Of a stretch of 64,000 nt of DNA, positions 36,191-44,797 are shown one piece after another (position 1 is the stretch's first letter; each line of letters begins with the position of its first letter). Source of the DNA: Enhydrobacter sp. (GTDB lineage Bacteria; Pseudomonadota; Alphaproteobacteria; Reyranellales; Reyranellaceae); the NCBI GenBank assembly GCA_026126105.1, contig JAHCJV010000025.1:1-64000 (forward strand). Direction: 5' to 3'. The position numbers and the translations under genes were made by a program. The notes below the pieces were generated by a model. That model had not been told where the DNA came from. It saw only the letters and a program-made list of their open reading frames with translations, and searched no databases.

Positions 36191-37605
36191 ATGTCGGCGT
36201 CGAGGCCGGGCATCGCCGCCTGCACTACATGACGGTGAGCGACGCAGCGCACGCCATCGCAACGAAGGCGCTGTCGCCTGTCGAGCTGATGGAGGCGCAT
36301 CTCGCGCGCATCGAGACGCTCGATCCGACGCTCAACGCCTTCATCCGGCTCGACGGCGAGGCGGCGCTCGCGGCGGCAAAGCTCGCCGAGACCGAGGCGG
36401 CGGCGGGCCGCCTGCGCGGGCCGTTGCACGGGATTCCAGTTGGCATCAAGGACATCATCGACGTCGCCGGCCTGCCGACGACTTGCCATTCCAAGATCCT
36501 CGACGGCAACATGGCGACTGCCGACGCTGTGTGCGTAAGCAAGCTGCGCGCGGCCGGTGCGATCGTGGTCGGCAAGCTCTCGACTCACGAGTTCGCGATC
36601 GGCGGCCCGAGCTTCGACCTGCCCTGGCCGCCGGCGCGCAACCCGTGGAATCCGGATCACCATCCGGGCGGCTCGTCGTCGGGCTCGGGGGCGGGCGTCG
36701 CCGCTGGCCTGTTCCCGATGGCGCTCGGCACCGATACCGGCGGCAGCGTGCGCAATCCGGCGAGCTGCTGCGGCATCGTCGGGCTCAAGCCGACCTACGG
36801 GCTGGTCTCGCGCCGCGGCGTCTTCCCTTTGTCCTTTACGCTGGATCACATCGGTCCGATGACGCGCAACGTCGAGGACAATGCCTTGATGCTCGAGGCC
36901 ATCGCCGGTCACGATCCGCTCGATCCCGGCAGCGCCGCCGTGCCGACCGGCCATTATCGTGCCGCGCTCGATCGCGGCGCCAAGGGCCTGCGCATCGGCT
37001 TCGTGCGGCACTTCCACGAGATCGACATGCCAGCCGAGCCGGAAGTTACCGCGGCGCTCGAGCATGTCATGCGCGCGCTGCAGATGCTGGGCGCCGACGT
37101 GCGCGACATCAAGCTGCCGTCGCTGGTCGAGTTTGCGGCGGTCAACCGCGTGATCCTGCAGAGCGAGGCCTTGGCGATCCATGGCGAGTGGCTGCGCACG
37201 CGGCCGGGCGACTACGGCAAGCTGGCGCGCCGCCGCCTGATGCCGGGCGCGTTCCTCACTGCCGGCGACTACGTGACGGCCAACAAGCGCCGGGCCGAGA
37301 TGATCGCCGCCGTGAACGCGGCCTTGGCCGAGGTCGACGTGCTGCTCTGCGCCAGCTCGATGGACCCGGCCTGCCGCATCGACCGTCCGGCCGACGTCGA
37401 GCGCACTTACCCGCGCCAGGCGCGCACGCCGTTCAACGTCACCGGCCACCCGGCGCTTGCGATGATGTCGGGCCTGTCGAAGGGCGGGCTGCCGCTTTCG
37501 GTTCAGTTCGTAGGCCGCAACTTCGACGAAGCGATGCTGTTCCGCGTCGCCCGCGCCTGGGAACAGGCCTCCGGCATGGACAAGAAGCACCCACCGATCG
37601 GGTGA
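36187..37605 (+). CDS. Amidase-signature enzyme, AtzE/GatA-like
   Basis: A 472-aa amidase. The Ser-cisSer-Lys triad is visible: Lys in GIPVGIKDIIDVAG (about residue 86), the cis-Ser and nucleophile in HPGGSSSGSGAGVAAGLFPMALGTDTGGSVRNPAS. It lacks GatB/GatC neighbours, so it is not the tRNA amidotransferase; the small AtzG-like partner upstream suggests an AtzE/biuret- or amide-hydrolysing enzyme. Substrate unknown. ATG 36187 overlaps the preceding stop. Confidence 0.9.
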   Translation: MNVGVEAGHRRLHYMTVSDAAHAIATKALSPVELMEAHLARIETLDPTLNAFIRLDGEAALAAAKLAETEAAAGRLRGPLHGIPVGIKDIIDVAGLPTTCHSKILDGNMATADAVCVSKLRAAGAIVVGKLSTHEFAIGGPSFDLPWPPARNPWNPDHHPGGSSSGSGAGVAAGLFPMALGTDTGGSVRNPASCCGIVGLKPTYGLVSRRGVFPLSFTLDHIGPMTRNVEDNALMLEAIAGHDPLDPGSAAVPTGHYRAALDRGAKGLRIGFVRHFHEIDMPAEPEVTAALEHVMRALQMLGADVRDIKLPSLVEFAAVNRVILQSEALAIHGEWLRTRPGDYGKLARRRLMPGAFLTAGDYVTANKRRAEMIAAVNAALAEVDVLLCASSMDPACRIDRPADVERTYPRQARTPFNVTGHPALAMMSGLSKGGLPLSVQFVGRNFDEAMLFRVARAWEQASGMDKKHPPIG

Positions 37606-37711
37606 CACCCGTGTCGTCCTGAGCGTAGCGAACGCCGCGCTAATAGAACGAATTAGCTCTTCTCGTCCGGCGCCCCTTGCGGGCCGGCCGGCGCGGCGCA
37701 AGATTTCGCAC

Positions 37712-39055
37712 ATGACCCACAAGCAACTCCGCCTCGGCGCCTTCATGCGGCCGGTGAGCATCCATACCGCGGCGTGGCGCTATCCCGGCGGCACGCCGGA
37801 CGCCAACTTCAACTTCAAGGCGCTGGTGAGCTACGCCCAGACTTTGGAGCGCGGCAAGTTCGACGCGTTCTTCATGGCTGATCACCTGGCTGTGTTGAAC
37901 ATGCCGATGGAGGCGCTGAAGCGCTCGGCGACGGTGACGTCGTTCGATCCGTTGACCTTGTTGCCGGCGCTGGCCCAGCACACCGAGCATCTCGGCCTGA
38001 TCGCCACGGCCTCGACCACGTTCGAGCCCGCCTACACCATCGCCCGTCGCTTCGCCTCGCTCGACCATCTCTCCAACGGCCGCGCCGGCTGGAACCTCGT
38101 CACCACGTCCAATCCCGACGCGGCGCTGAACTTCGGCATGGACGAGCAGATGGAGCACGGCGAGCGCTATGCGCGCGCGCGCGAATTCTATGACGTCGTC
38201 ACCGGCCTGTGGGATTCGTGGGCCGACGACGCCTTCATCCGCGACGTAGACACCGGCATCTACTTCGATCCGGCCAAGCTCCATGTGCTGGATCACAAGG
38301 GCAAGTACCTGAAAGTCCGCGGGCCCCTCAACATCGCGCGCCCGATCCAGGGTTGGCCGGTGATGGTGCAAGCGGGCGCTTCGGACGCCGGCCGCCAGCT
38401 CGCGGCCGAGACGGCGGAGGTCGTGTTCGCCGCCGGCGGGCCGATCGAGGCGGGCCGCGCCTTCTATGCCGACGTGAAGGGGCGGGCGGCGAAGATCGGT
38501 CGCAACCCCGACCACCTCAAGATCCTGCCCGGCGCCTTCACCATCATCGGCGATTCGCTCGACGAGGCGAAGGAGAAGCGCGCGCGGCTCGACAGCCTAG
38601 TGAGCTACGACAGCGGCATCGCCGCTCTGTCGATCGCCACCGGCGTCGATGCGCGCAAGTTCGACCCGGACGGGCCGCTACCGGAGATCCCCGAAACCAA
38701 CCAGAGCAAGAGCGGGCGCGAGCGGGTCGTGGCGTTGGCCAAGCGGGAGGGGTTGACGGTGCGCCAGATTGCGGGGCGGCTCGGCGGCTATGGCGGGCTC
38801 GCCATGATGGGCACGCCGATGATGATCGCCGACCAGATGCAGGAGTGGCTCGAGACCGGCGCGTCGGACGGCTTCAACGTGATGTTCCCCTACCTGCCGG
38901 GCGGGCTCGACGATTTCGTGAACAAGGTCGTCCCCGAACTACAGCGCCGAGGCCTGTTCCGCACCGAGTACGAGGGCAGGACCTTGCGCGAGAACCTTGG
39001 CCTACCGCGGCCGGAGAACCGCTTCTTCGCCGAGACCGCGAAAGCGGCGGAGTGA
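37712..39055 (+). CDS. LLM-class flavin-dependent monooxygenase (NtaA/SnaA/DszA type)
   Basis: A 447-aa bacterial-luciferase-fold enzyme that uses FMNH2 from a separate reductase. Family segments: QLRLGAFMRPVSIHTAAWR, FDAFFMADHLAVLN, LIATASTTFEPAYTIARRFASLDHLSNGRAGWNLVTT, RYARAREFYDVVTGLWDSW, GWPVMVQAGASDAGR and VMFPYLPGGLDDFV. These enzymes oxidise compounds such as nitrilotriacetate, alkylsulfones or dibenzothiophene derivatives. No reductase gene is adjacent. The substrate is unknown. Confidence 0.92.
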   Translation: MTHKQLRLGAFMRPVSIHTAAWRYPGGTPDANFNFKALVSYAQTLERGKFDAFFMADHLAVLNMPMEALKRSATVTSFDPLTLLPALAQHTEHLGLIATASTTFEPAYTIARRFASLDHLSNGRAGWNLVTTSNPDAALNFGMDEQMEHGERYARAREFYDVVTGLWDSWADDAFIRDVDTGIYFDPAKLHVLDHKGKYLKVRGPLNIARPIQGWPVMVQAGASDAGRQLAAETAEVVFAAGGPIEAGRAFYADVKGRAAKIGRNPDHLKILPGAFTIIGDSLDEAKEKRARLDSLVSYDSGIAALSIATGVDARKFDPDGPLPEIPETNQSKSGRERVVALAKREGLTVRQIAGRLGGYGGLAMMGTPMMIADQMQEWLETGASDGFNVMFPYLPGGLDDFVNKVVPELQRRGLFRTEYEGRTLRENLGLPRPENRFFAETAKAAE

Positions 39056-39168
39056 CGCCCTCCCGATCGAGATGAGCGCAGTCGCGTCGCGAGCCGAGAA
39101 GCTCCCTCAAATGCTTTGTTGCCTTAGAACCTGATCGGTAGGCTGGTCCCGTGCAGAAGGGGATCGGC

Positions 39169-40011
39169 ATGGCTTTCGAGATCGCGACTGCGAGTGTGGA
39201 CGATGTGGCGCGCGTGATGGACTGGGCGAACGACGAAGGCTGGAACCCGGCGAACACCGACCGCTTCGCCTTCCATGCCATGGATCCCGGCGCCTTCCTG
39301 ATAGGCCGGCTCGACGGCGAGCCGGTGACCTGCATCTCGGTCGTGCGCTACGGCGCGGGCTTCGGCTTTCTCGGCTGCTACATCGCGCGGCCGGTGGTGC
39401 GGGGAAAGGGCTACGGCATCCGGATCTGGGATGCCGGCATGCAGCGCCTCGCCGGCCGCAACGTCGGCCTCGATGGCGTCGTGGCGCAGCAGGGCAACTA
39501 CCGCAAGTCGGGCTTCCACCACGCCTGGAACAACGTTCGCCACGAAGGCTTGCCGGCATCCGCCCCAATGCCCCCGGGCGTGCGGTTCGTCGATGCGCGG
39601 AGCGTGCCGTTCGACCGGCTGGCGGCCTACGATCGACGCTACTTTCCCGAGGCGCGCGACAGCTTTCTCGCGCCGTGGATAACGATGCCTGAGCGTAGGG
39701 CGCTGGTCGCGCTGCAGGACGGCGAGATCGCCGGCTTCGGCGTGATCCGCGCGGCAGTCGCCGCCTCCCGCATCGGACCGCTTAATGCCGCCTCGCCGGC
39801 CATCGCGAACGCGCTGGTGACCGCGCTCGCCGAGGCGATGCCCGGCAAGCCGGTCGCGATCGACATGCCGGACTTCAACCGGGCCGGCGCGCGGCTTGCC
39901 GAGCAGATCGGCCTGAGGCCGGCCTTCGAGACAGCCCGCATGTACACGGGAGATCAGCCCGCGATAGATCGGGAGGCCTTGTTCGGCGTGGCGAGCCTCG
40001 AGCTCGGTTAG
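39169..40011 (+). CDS. GNAT family N-acetyltransferase, two-domain
   Basis: A 280-aa protein. The N-terminal GNAT domain carries the acetyl-CoA loop as VVRGKGYGIRIWDAGM (R-G-K-G-Y-G), preceded by CISVVRYGAGFGFLGCYIA. The C-terminal half (about 140-280) is the acetyltransferase_18-type domain found with it (SFLAPWITMPERRALVALQDGEIAGFGVIR). ATG 39169 has AAGGGG 6 nt upstream; a GTG 18 nt earlier is less likely. Acceptor unknown. Confidence 0.87.
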   Translation: MAFEIATASVDDVARVMDWANDEGWNPANTDRFAFHAMDPGAFLIGRLDGEPVTCISVVRYGAGFGFLGCYIARPVVRGKGYGIRIWDAGMQRLAGRNVGLDGVVAQQGNYRKSGFHHAWNNVRHEGLPASAPMPPGVRFVDARSVPFDRLAAYDRRYFPEARDSFLAPWITMPERRALVALQDGEIAGFGVIRAAVAASRIGPLNAASPAIANALVTALAEAMPGKPVAIDMPDFNRAGARLAEQIGLRPAFETARMYTGDQPAIDREALFGVASLELG

Positions 40012-40021
40012 TTGGCAGCGC

Positions 40022-40906
40022 TTATCGCTCTCCGCGGCGCGGCACCAGCGCGAGCCATAGCGAGATCACGGTCGAGCCGATCGCGAGGGCTTGCAGCCAG
40101 GACAAGGGTTCGTGCAGCGCGATCACGCCGCTGATCACGGCAACGATGGGGATCGCGATCGAGGAGAGCGCGGCGACCTGCGCCGGCAGGAGCTTGACCA
40201 GCGTGAACCAGCTGGCCGTGCCGAGCGCCATCGGGATCGCGCCGGTATAGACCGTGGCGAGGATCGCCGCGGTCGACGGCATCTCCTTCGGCCAGCCATC
40301 GAGCACGGCCATGCCGAGCGCGATCGGCGGCAGCGACGCTGCCACCTGCCAGAAAGTGAGCGACAGGCCCATTCCCGGCCAGCTCGTGCGCTTGATCACG
40401 AATGTGCCGATGGCCCAGCAGAAACCCGCGAACAGGCCCCAGAAAAGGCCCTGCGGCGCGTTTGCGTAACTCGCGAAGTTCGGTGCCATCAATGCCACTA
40501 CCGCCGCTGCGCCGATCAGGATAGCGAGCAACAGGCGTCCGGTCAGCGGTTGGCGGAACACGACGAAGCCCAGCAATGCGACCCACAGCGGCATCGTGTA
40601 GGCCAGCACCGAAGCATGGCCGGACGGAATGTAGAGCACGGCGAGCGAGGTCGCGATGTTCCAAACAGTGAGATTCATCATCGAGGCGAAGATCAGGAGC
40701 GGCCAGCGACCCGCGGGCACGGCGAAGGATTCGCCGCGCACGCGCATGACGACATAGAGCATGGCGACGGCAGCAATCAGCACGAAGGTCCGGAAGGTCG
40801 CCACCGGCAGCTCGCGCAATGCGATGGCGAACATCGGCCAGTTGGTGCCCCAGACGAGCGTGAGCGTGGCCAGGAGCGCCAACACCTTGGGCGACGTCTT
40901 GTTCAC
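40022..40906 (-). CDS. EamA/DMT-superfamily transporter
   Basis: A 294-aa inner-membrane protein with about ten TM helices and two EamA repeats (VLALLATLTLVWGTNWPMFAIAL; GLFWGLFAGFCWAIGTFVIKR). The second repeat ends ISGVIALHEPLSWLQALAIGSTVISLWLAL. Members export metabolites such as amino acids. It lies 12 nt downstream of the DUF4864 gene and is convergent with the GNAT gene. Confidence 0.9.
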   Translation of the reverse strand: MNKTSPKVLALLATLTLVWGTNWPMFAIALRELPVATFRTFVLIAAVAMLYVVMRVRGESFAVPAGRWPLLIFASMMNLTVWNIATSLAVLYIPSGHASVLAYTMPLWVALLGFVVFRQPLTGRLLLAILIGAAAVVALMAPNFASYANAPQGLFWGLFAGFCWAIGTFVIKRTSWPGMGLSLTFWQVAASLPPIALGMAVLDGWPKEMPSTAAILATVYTGAIPMALGTASWFTLVKLLPAQVAALSSIAIPIVAVISGVIALHEPLSWLQALAIGSTVISLWLALVPRRGER

Positions 40907-40918
40907 GGCGCTGTCGCT

Positions 40919-41434
40919 TCAGGCCTGGTGTTCGTCGGGGGCCTCGAGGTAACAGCCGTCGATACGCCAGCTGCCGTCGGACTGTTGCGTCATGGGGTAG
41001 AACGCGGTGACTCGCCGTCCCTCGGGGCCGACCACATGCACCTTCTGCGTCGGTCGGCCGTCGAGCTCGACAATCTCTCCGAAGTCGAACGCCTTCGGGC
41101 GGTACACCGGCTGGTAGCCTTGGCGCACCATGTCCATGAATGCACCGGCGCTGCCGAAGATGGCCTGGATCGTCGGAGAGGCGAGGCCGAAGGCGGTATC
41201 GGCGTCGTCGTGACGGAACGCCTCGACCTGCTTGCTAATGGTATCGCGGATCGCCGAGCGGTCGCCATCGGACAGTGCAGATCCCTGTGCGGCTGCCCCG
41301 CCGGCAAAGGCGAAGGTGAGAAGCGCGCGAGTAAAGGTGCGGCGGAGGATCAGCGCGGGGCGAAGACGCTGCACCGGACCGTCGCACCCGACGCTTCTGA
41401 CCGGAGCATGATCGGCAAATGCCTGGCCGCGCAT
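40919..41434 (-). CDS. DUF4864 domain protein, probably exported
   Basis: A 171-aa protein (or shorter). The DUF4864 domain is clear: IRDTISKQVEAFRHDDADTAF, ASPTIQAIFGSAGAFMDMVRQGYQPVYRP, WRIDGCYLEAPDE. Before it, LILRRTFTRALLTFAFAGGAAAQ looks like a signal peptide, possibly Tat, preceded by some 27 unremarkable residues. The true start may therefore be closer to 41350 with a non-standard codon; ATG 41434 is the only good codon seen. It precedes the DMT gene in one operon. Confidence 0.75.
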   Translation of the reverse strand: MRGQAFADHAPVRSVGCDGPVQRLRPALILRRTFTRALLTFAFAGGAAAQGSALSDGDRSAIRDTISKQVEAFRHDDADTAFGLASPTIQAIFGSAGAFMDMVRQGYQPVYRPKAFDFGEIVELDGRPTQKVHVVGPEGRRVTAFYPMTQQSDGSWRIDGCYLEAPDEHQA

Positions 41435-41597
41435 GTGTCGTCACCTTCCACTGAGTTACACCGTTACGGGCTGTACCTGGAGCGCAAGACACCGGCCACC
41501 AGCACAAGATACAGTGTCTCTCCTGCTTTGGGAAACACGCTTGGCGCAAATTCGGGCCGGACGGCGCTCTCCTTGCGCGATGATTCGTCAGCGTCTC

Positions 41598-41626
41598 TTG
41601 CAACGCAGGGGCAGTTTCTCTATGGT
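41598..41626 (+). promoter_or_regulatory. Candidate sigma-70 promoter for tRNA-Arg
   Basis: TTGCAA (41598-41603), 17-nt spacer, TATGGT (41621-41626). The start site would be about 38 nt before the tRNA. Confidence 0.4.
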
Positions 41627-41670
41627 CCGCCCTCTTCGCCGGATACCTGACGTTCAGGGCCTCCGGCTAT

Positions 41671-41747
41671 GCGCCCGTAGCTCAACTGGATAGAGCATCT
41701 GACTACGGATCAGAAGGCTAGGAGTTCGAATCTCTTCGGGCGCGCCA
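41671..41747 (+). tRNA. tRNA-Arg (anticodon ACG)
   Basis: Full cloverleaf: acceptor GCGCCCG/CGGGCGC, D-arm GCTC-AACTGGATA-GAGC, anticodon arm TCTGA-CTACGGA-TCAGA with ACG at the centre, variable AGGCT, T-arm AGGAG-TTCGAAT-CTCTT, discriminator G and an encoded CCA. The A34 would be edited to inosine by TadA, so it reads CGU, CGC and CGA. Confidence 0.97.
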
Positions 41748-41825
41748 TTTCTTCGAGTGTAGCGGCGTCGTTCCCATGGTCGCTCGGCGGTATCGTGCGG
41801 CAGGACCGCGCGTGAATCCTCCACT

Positions 41826-41852
41826 CTGACCAACTGCGATGGTCAGGGTTTT
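41826..41852 (+). terminator. Hairpin terminator downstream of tRNA-Arg
   Basis: CTGACCA-ACTGCGA-TGGTCAG is a perfect 7-bp stem with a 7-nt loop, followed by GG and TTTT. It lies 79 nt beyond the tRNA CCA. Confidence 0.6.
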
Positions 41853-41892
41853 CGCGCATCCGGCGGGAACATTTGCATATCCTGTTCATTTA

Positions 41893-41909
41893 CTCCTCAC
41901 AGTGAGGAG
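41893..41909 (+). promoter_or_regulatory. Palindrome overlapping a ribosome-binding site
   Basis: CTCCTCAC-A-GTGAGGAG is a perfect 8-bp inverted repeat with a single-base centre. Its right arm holds the GAGGAG ribosome-binding site of the gene starting at 41916. As DNA it could be an operator; a 1-nt loop is too tight for a full RNA hairpin, though a shortened stem could still mask the site. Confidence 0.45.
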
Positions 41910-41915
41910 ACCCCC

Positions 41916-42203
41916 ATGAACCTGCAACTTCCGGCGCTGGGAACCTTCGTGGATTGGGCCTGTGGCGTCAGCAAGAGCGCGCCCGGCGCAGCCCTCGACC
42001 AACTCGATCACGACAAGGCCGAGGCCAAGGAGAAAATTTGTGCCGTAATGGCAGGACTGGCGCAGAAGCACGGCGTCCCGATGGAAGAAGTCGATCTGCA
42101 GACGCAGAGCTTCGTCGACGAAGCGCTCGACATTCTCCTCTGTGATCGCGAGGACGAATTGCACGCCGAGCTGGAGCAGAGCGGGCGGGCGGAACTCCGC
42201 TGA
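41916..42203 (+). CDS. Hypothetical small soluble protein
   Basis: A 95-aa acidic, mostly helical protein with a good ribosome-binding site (GAGGAG, 6 nt upstream). Segments: NLQLPALGTFVDWACGVSKS, LDQLDHDKAEAKEKICAVMAG, DLQTQSFVDEALDILLCDRED. Three Cys are spread through it with no metal motif. No family was recognised, and the only regulatory clue is the palindrome over the ribosome-binding site. Confidence 0.65.
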   Translation: MNLQLPALGTFVDWACGVSKSAPGAALDQLDHDKAEAKEKICAVMAGLAQKHGVPMEEVDLQTQSFVDEALDILLCDREDELHAELEQSGRAELR

Positions 42204-42237
42204 TGTTCGGGCCCCACACGAGCAGCGTGCGAGACGC

Positions 42238-42459
42238 TTAGAGCGGGTGCGCCTGTCCGGGCTGAAGCCCAATCTTTGCGACGGTATCCAATGATACGCG
42301 ATGGTTCGTCGCCCGAACTTGCGAGCGACATGAAACCTGCGTTCTCACGGCCTGAACAGCCTTCTTGGGGTCGGCAGTAACCACGATCCAGTGGGAGGTG
42401 GCATGTACGCCCTGTAACTCGTTCTCGGTTATGACGCGTACGCAGATTGCAGCAGCCAT
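42238..42459 (-). CDS. Hypothetical small protein
   Basis: A 73-aa protein with AAGGA 7 nt before ATG 42459. It begins AAAICVRVITENELQGVHAT, continues WIVVTADPKKAVQAV and ends TVAKIGLQPGQAHPL. The conserved-looking GLxPGxAHPL end and the good start signal favour a real gene. Function is unknown. It is convergent with the preceding small gene. Confidence 0.55.
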   Translation of the reverse strand: MAAAICVRVITENELQGVHATSHWIVVTADPKKAVQAVRTQVSCRSQVRATNHRVSLDTVAKIGLQPGQAHPL

Positions 42460-42924
42460 GGTCTTATCCTTGAGGCAGGAAGGTGACGAAAGCGCCGGCG
42501 CAGCAGGCACGGAGAAGCTTGCGCCGAAGCGACATTCAGCAACTCGTTCGAGGGGCCCGTTCGCAATTTTCGGTTTGACGCAATGAGAGCGGCGTCGCCT
42601 TCGATGCGCGCCTGTGCCTCACTATCACGCAGCGGCGCCCATGCAGGCGAAGCCTCTCGCGCAAGCCGGTTCGGCATTCCAATAGTCACAACCCTTCCCC
42701 CGTCTTTAGTGTCTCATGACTTTCTTACGGCTGCCTGACAGCCCGAGGGCACATTGGTGCCGCCAGCGGTCGTCGCAGCGACAGCGGACTTGGTTCCTGC
42801 GCCCCTCGGGCGCGTGAGGGGTGCGCGCTAGGCGTGCCGTGCCGGCAAGGAGTGTTGAAGGAACAACGCAGCCTGTCCGCTCACGTTCCTGAGAGCGATG
42901 GCGGGGCCATCGTGGCCGCATAAT
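42460..42924. other. Intergenic stretch with no convincing gene
   Basis: About 465 bases between a small gene and the TetR gene. Open frames on both strands are short, lack ribosome-binding sites and have no motif. No repeat, tRNA or clear promoter was seen. Confidence 0.5.
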
Positions 42925-43521
42925 CTAGGGTTTCTTGGCAAAGTCCTTTGTCGACCCTCGCGATTCTATTTCGGGCATGGCCGCGCCGGCGGCCTCGAGC
43001 AGCACTCGCGCCGCGCTGCGTGCGGCGCGCGCCACGGTCGCGTCCTTGCGCACGAGGGCCGCGGCGATGGCCCCGTCTACGAGGAGCAGGAGCTGCAGCG
43101 ACAGACCGTCAGGGTCATGGACCCCAGCGCGGACCAGCAGCTCGCGAAACCACGTGCGGCGCACCTCCTTGAAGCGCAGCGCGATCGCGTTGGCCGCGTG
43201 TTTCGGATCCTTCAGCTCGGCCACGGCGTTGACGAAGGCGCAGCCGCGGAAGCCCTCCGAGGCGAAAGCGCGTTCGAGCCGGTCGAAATCGTCGAGAATC
43301 TGTTGTGCCGGAGGCTGGTCGGAGGTCGGGATCGCCCGGAGACGGCGCTTCAGGTAAGCCTCGATCAGCACGTCCTTGCTCGGATAATGATTGTAGAGTG
43401 TGCGCTTGCTCACCCCGGCCTCAGCGGCGAGCGTGTCCACGCCTACCACCGTGCCCTGCCCATAGAATAGCCGGTCCGCTGCCTCCAGAATTCGTTCAGA
43501 GGTAGATTTCCTCGCGTTCAT
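42925..43521 (-). CDS. TetR/AcrR family transcriptional regulator
   Basis: A 198-aa repressor. The N-terminal helix-turn-helix is seen in TSERILEAADRLFYGQG and VDTLAAEAGVSKRTLYNHYPSKDVLIEAYL (about residues 7-55). The C-terminal ligand domain is variable (GFRGCAFVNAVAEL, TetR_C-type of the YcdC/AcrR group). It is divergent from an MFS exporter, with two near-identical operator half-site pairs between them, so it most likely controls itself and the exporter in response to a transported compound. Confidence 0.93.
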   Translation of the reverse strand: MNARKSTSERILEAADRLFYGQGTVVGVDTLAAEAGVSKRTLYNHYPSKDVLIEAYLKRRLRAIPTSDQPPAQQILDDFDRLERAFASEGFRGCAFVNAVAELKDPKHAANAIALRFKEVRRTWFRELLVRAGVHDPDGLSLQLLLLVDGAIAAALVRKDATVARAARSAARVLLEAAGAAMPEIESRGSTKDFAKKP

Positions 43522-43523
43522 AT

Positions 43524-43539
43524 TACACCGACTTGTGTG
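43524..43539. promoter_or_regulatory. TetR operator copy 1
   Basis: TACAC-CGACTT-GTGTG, an imperfect inverted repeat ending 2 nt before the TetR start codon; repressor bound here would block the start region of its own gene. Confidence 0.65.
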
Positions 43540-43554
43540 CTTGCGAGACTATAG

Positions 43555-43570
43555 TACACTGATTTGTGTA
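43555..43570. promoter_or_regulatory. TetR operator copy 2
   Basis: TACAC-TGATTT-GTGTA, a perfect inverted repeat that touches the MFS start codon at 43571 and overlaps a TATAGT -10-like box (43550-43555). Its centre is 31 bp, about three helical turns, from copy 1. Confidence 0.7.
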
Positions 43571-44788
43571 ATGCCCAACCGGTTGATCCTGCTTGCCGTC
43601 GCCCTGATGCTGAGCATCGCCATGGGGTTACGCCAGAGCCTCGGGCTGTTCCTGCAGCCGCTCACCCGCGACCTCGCGCTCCAGGTCGCCGACTTCACGA
43701 TCGCTATCGCCGTCCAGAACGTCGCATGGGGCCTGTTCCAGCCGGTTGCCGGCGGGCTCGCTGCGAGGCTCGGCTTCCGCCGATTGATGGTGGCGGGCGC
43801 GACCTGCTACGTGGCTGGGCTGCTGGTACTGGCCACGGCGCGCGGCATGATTGGCGTGACGGTCGGGGCGGGCGTGCTGATCGGCGCGGCACTTGCCTGC
43901 ACTGCGTCGGCGATGGCACTCGCGGTTGCCGCTCGCGCGGTGCCGGCGCACATCCGCAGCACCGTGCTGGGACTGGTCACTGCGGCGGGCTCGCTTGGGT
44001 CGGTGATTGCCGCTCCGATGGGCCAGATCCTGTCGGACGGGTACGGCTGGCGCATCGGCGTGTGGGGATTCGTGGCGCTGGCCTGCCTGATGCTGCCGGC
44101 GGCTTGGCTCGCCGGCCGGGTTGACCGCGTGCCGCTGCCGACGCGCGAGGCGGGTGCGCCGGCGGATACGTCGGCGCGGGTCGCGCTGCGAGCGGCCTTC
44201 GCCAACGGCTCGTTCCTGATCATGGCCGGCGCCTATTTCGTTTGCGGCATGCAGCTCATCTTCCTCGCCACGCACCTGCCGTCCTATCTCGCGCTGTGCG
44301 GCATGGACCCGATGCTGAGCGCCCACGCGCTGGCGGTGATCGCGGCGTTCAACGTCGTCGGCAGCCTGTTCTTCGGCTGGGCCGGCGGACGATGGTCCAA
44401 GCAGGCGCTGCTCGGCGGGCTTTACGTCACGCGATCCGTGGTGCTGGCGGTCTACTTTGCGGCACCGCCGACACCTGCAGGCACGCTGATATTTGCCGCC
44501 TGCATGGGCTTCCTGTGGCTCGGCGTCGGACCGCTGATCTCCGGCTCCGTCGTCGAGATGTTCGGTCTGCGCTGGCAGGCGATGATCCAGGGCGTCGCCT
44601 TCATGAGCCACCAGATCGGCAGCTTCCTCGGCGCGCTCGGCCCCGGCCTTCTGTTCGACCTGATAGGCAACTACGACCTCACCTGGAAGCTCGGCGTCGG
44701 GCTCGGCCTGCTCGCGGGCACGCTGCAGCTGATCTTTGCGGCGCCGCGCCCGCCATCCCGGCTGGAGCCCCGGCTGAGCGCTGGCTAG
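43571..44788 (+). CDS. MFS transporter (drug/monocarboxylate type)
   Basis: A 405-aa 12-TM permease: ILLAVALMLSIAMGLRQSLGLFL, VQNVAWGLFQPVAGGLAARLGFRRLMVAGA and FMSHQIGSFLGALGPGLLFD. The GMRQSLGLFLxPL start is typical of YbfB/OxlT-like MFS proteins. ATG 43571 directly follows the operator, so its transcript has almost no leader. Co-regulated with TetR; the following SDR gene starts 9 nt later. Confidence 0.9.
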   Translation: MPNRLILLAVALMLSIAMGLRQSLGLFLQPLTRDLALQVADFTIAIAVQNVAWGLFQPVAGGLAARLGFRRLMVAGATCYVAGLLVLATARGMIGVTVGAGVLIGAALACTASAMALAVAARAVPAHIRSTVLGLVTAAGSLGSVIAAPMGQILSDGYGWRIGVWGFVALACLMLPAAWLAGRVDRVPLPTREAGAPADTSARVALRAAFANGSFLIMAGAYFVCGMQLIFLATHLPSYLALCGMDPMLSAHALAVIAAFNVVGSLFFGWAGGRWSKQALLGGLYVTRSVVLAVYFAAPPTPAGTLIFAACMGFLWLGVGPLISGSVVEMFGLRWQAMIQGVAFMSHQIGSFLGALGPGLLFDLIGNYDLTWKLGVGLGLLAGTLQLIFAAPRPPSRLEPRLSAG

Positions 44789-44797
44789 AGTGGCGCT

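Noticed and set aside
41671..41760. tRNA-Arg as an integration site for a mobile element
   Set aside because: No repeat of the tRNA 3' end, integrase or composition shift was seen nearby.
42429..42921. Small open frames between the 73-aa gene and tetR
   Set aside because: No ribosome-binding sites, motifs or conserved-looking segments.
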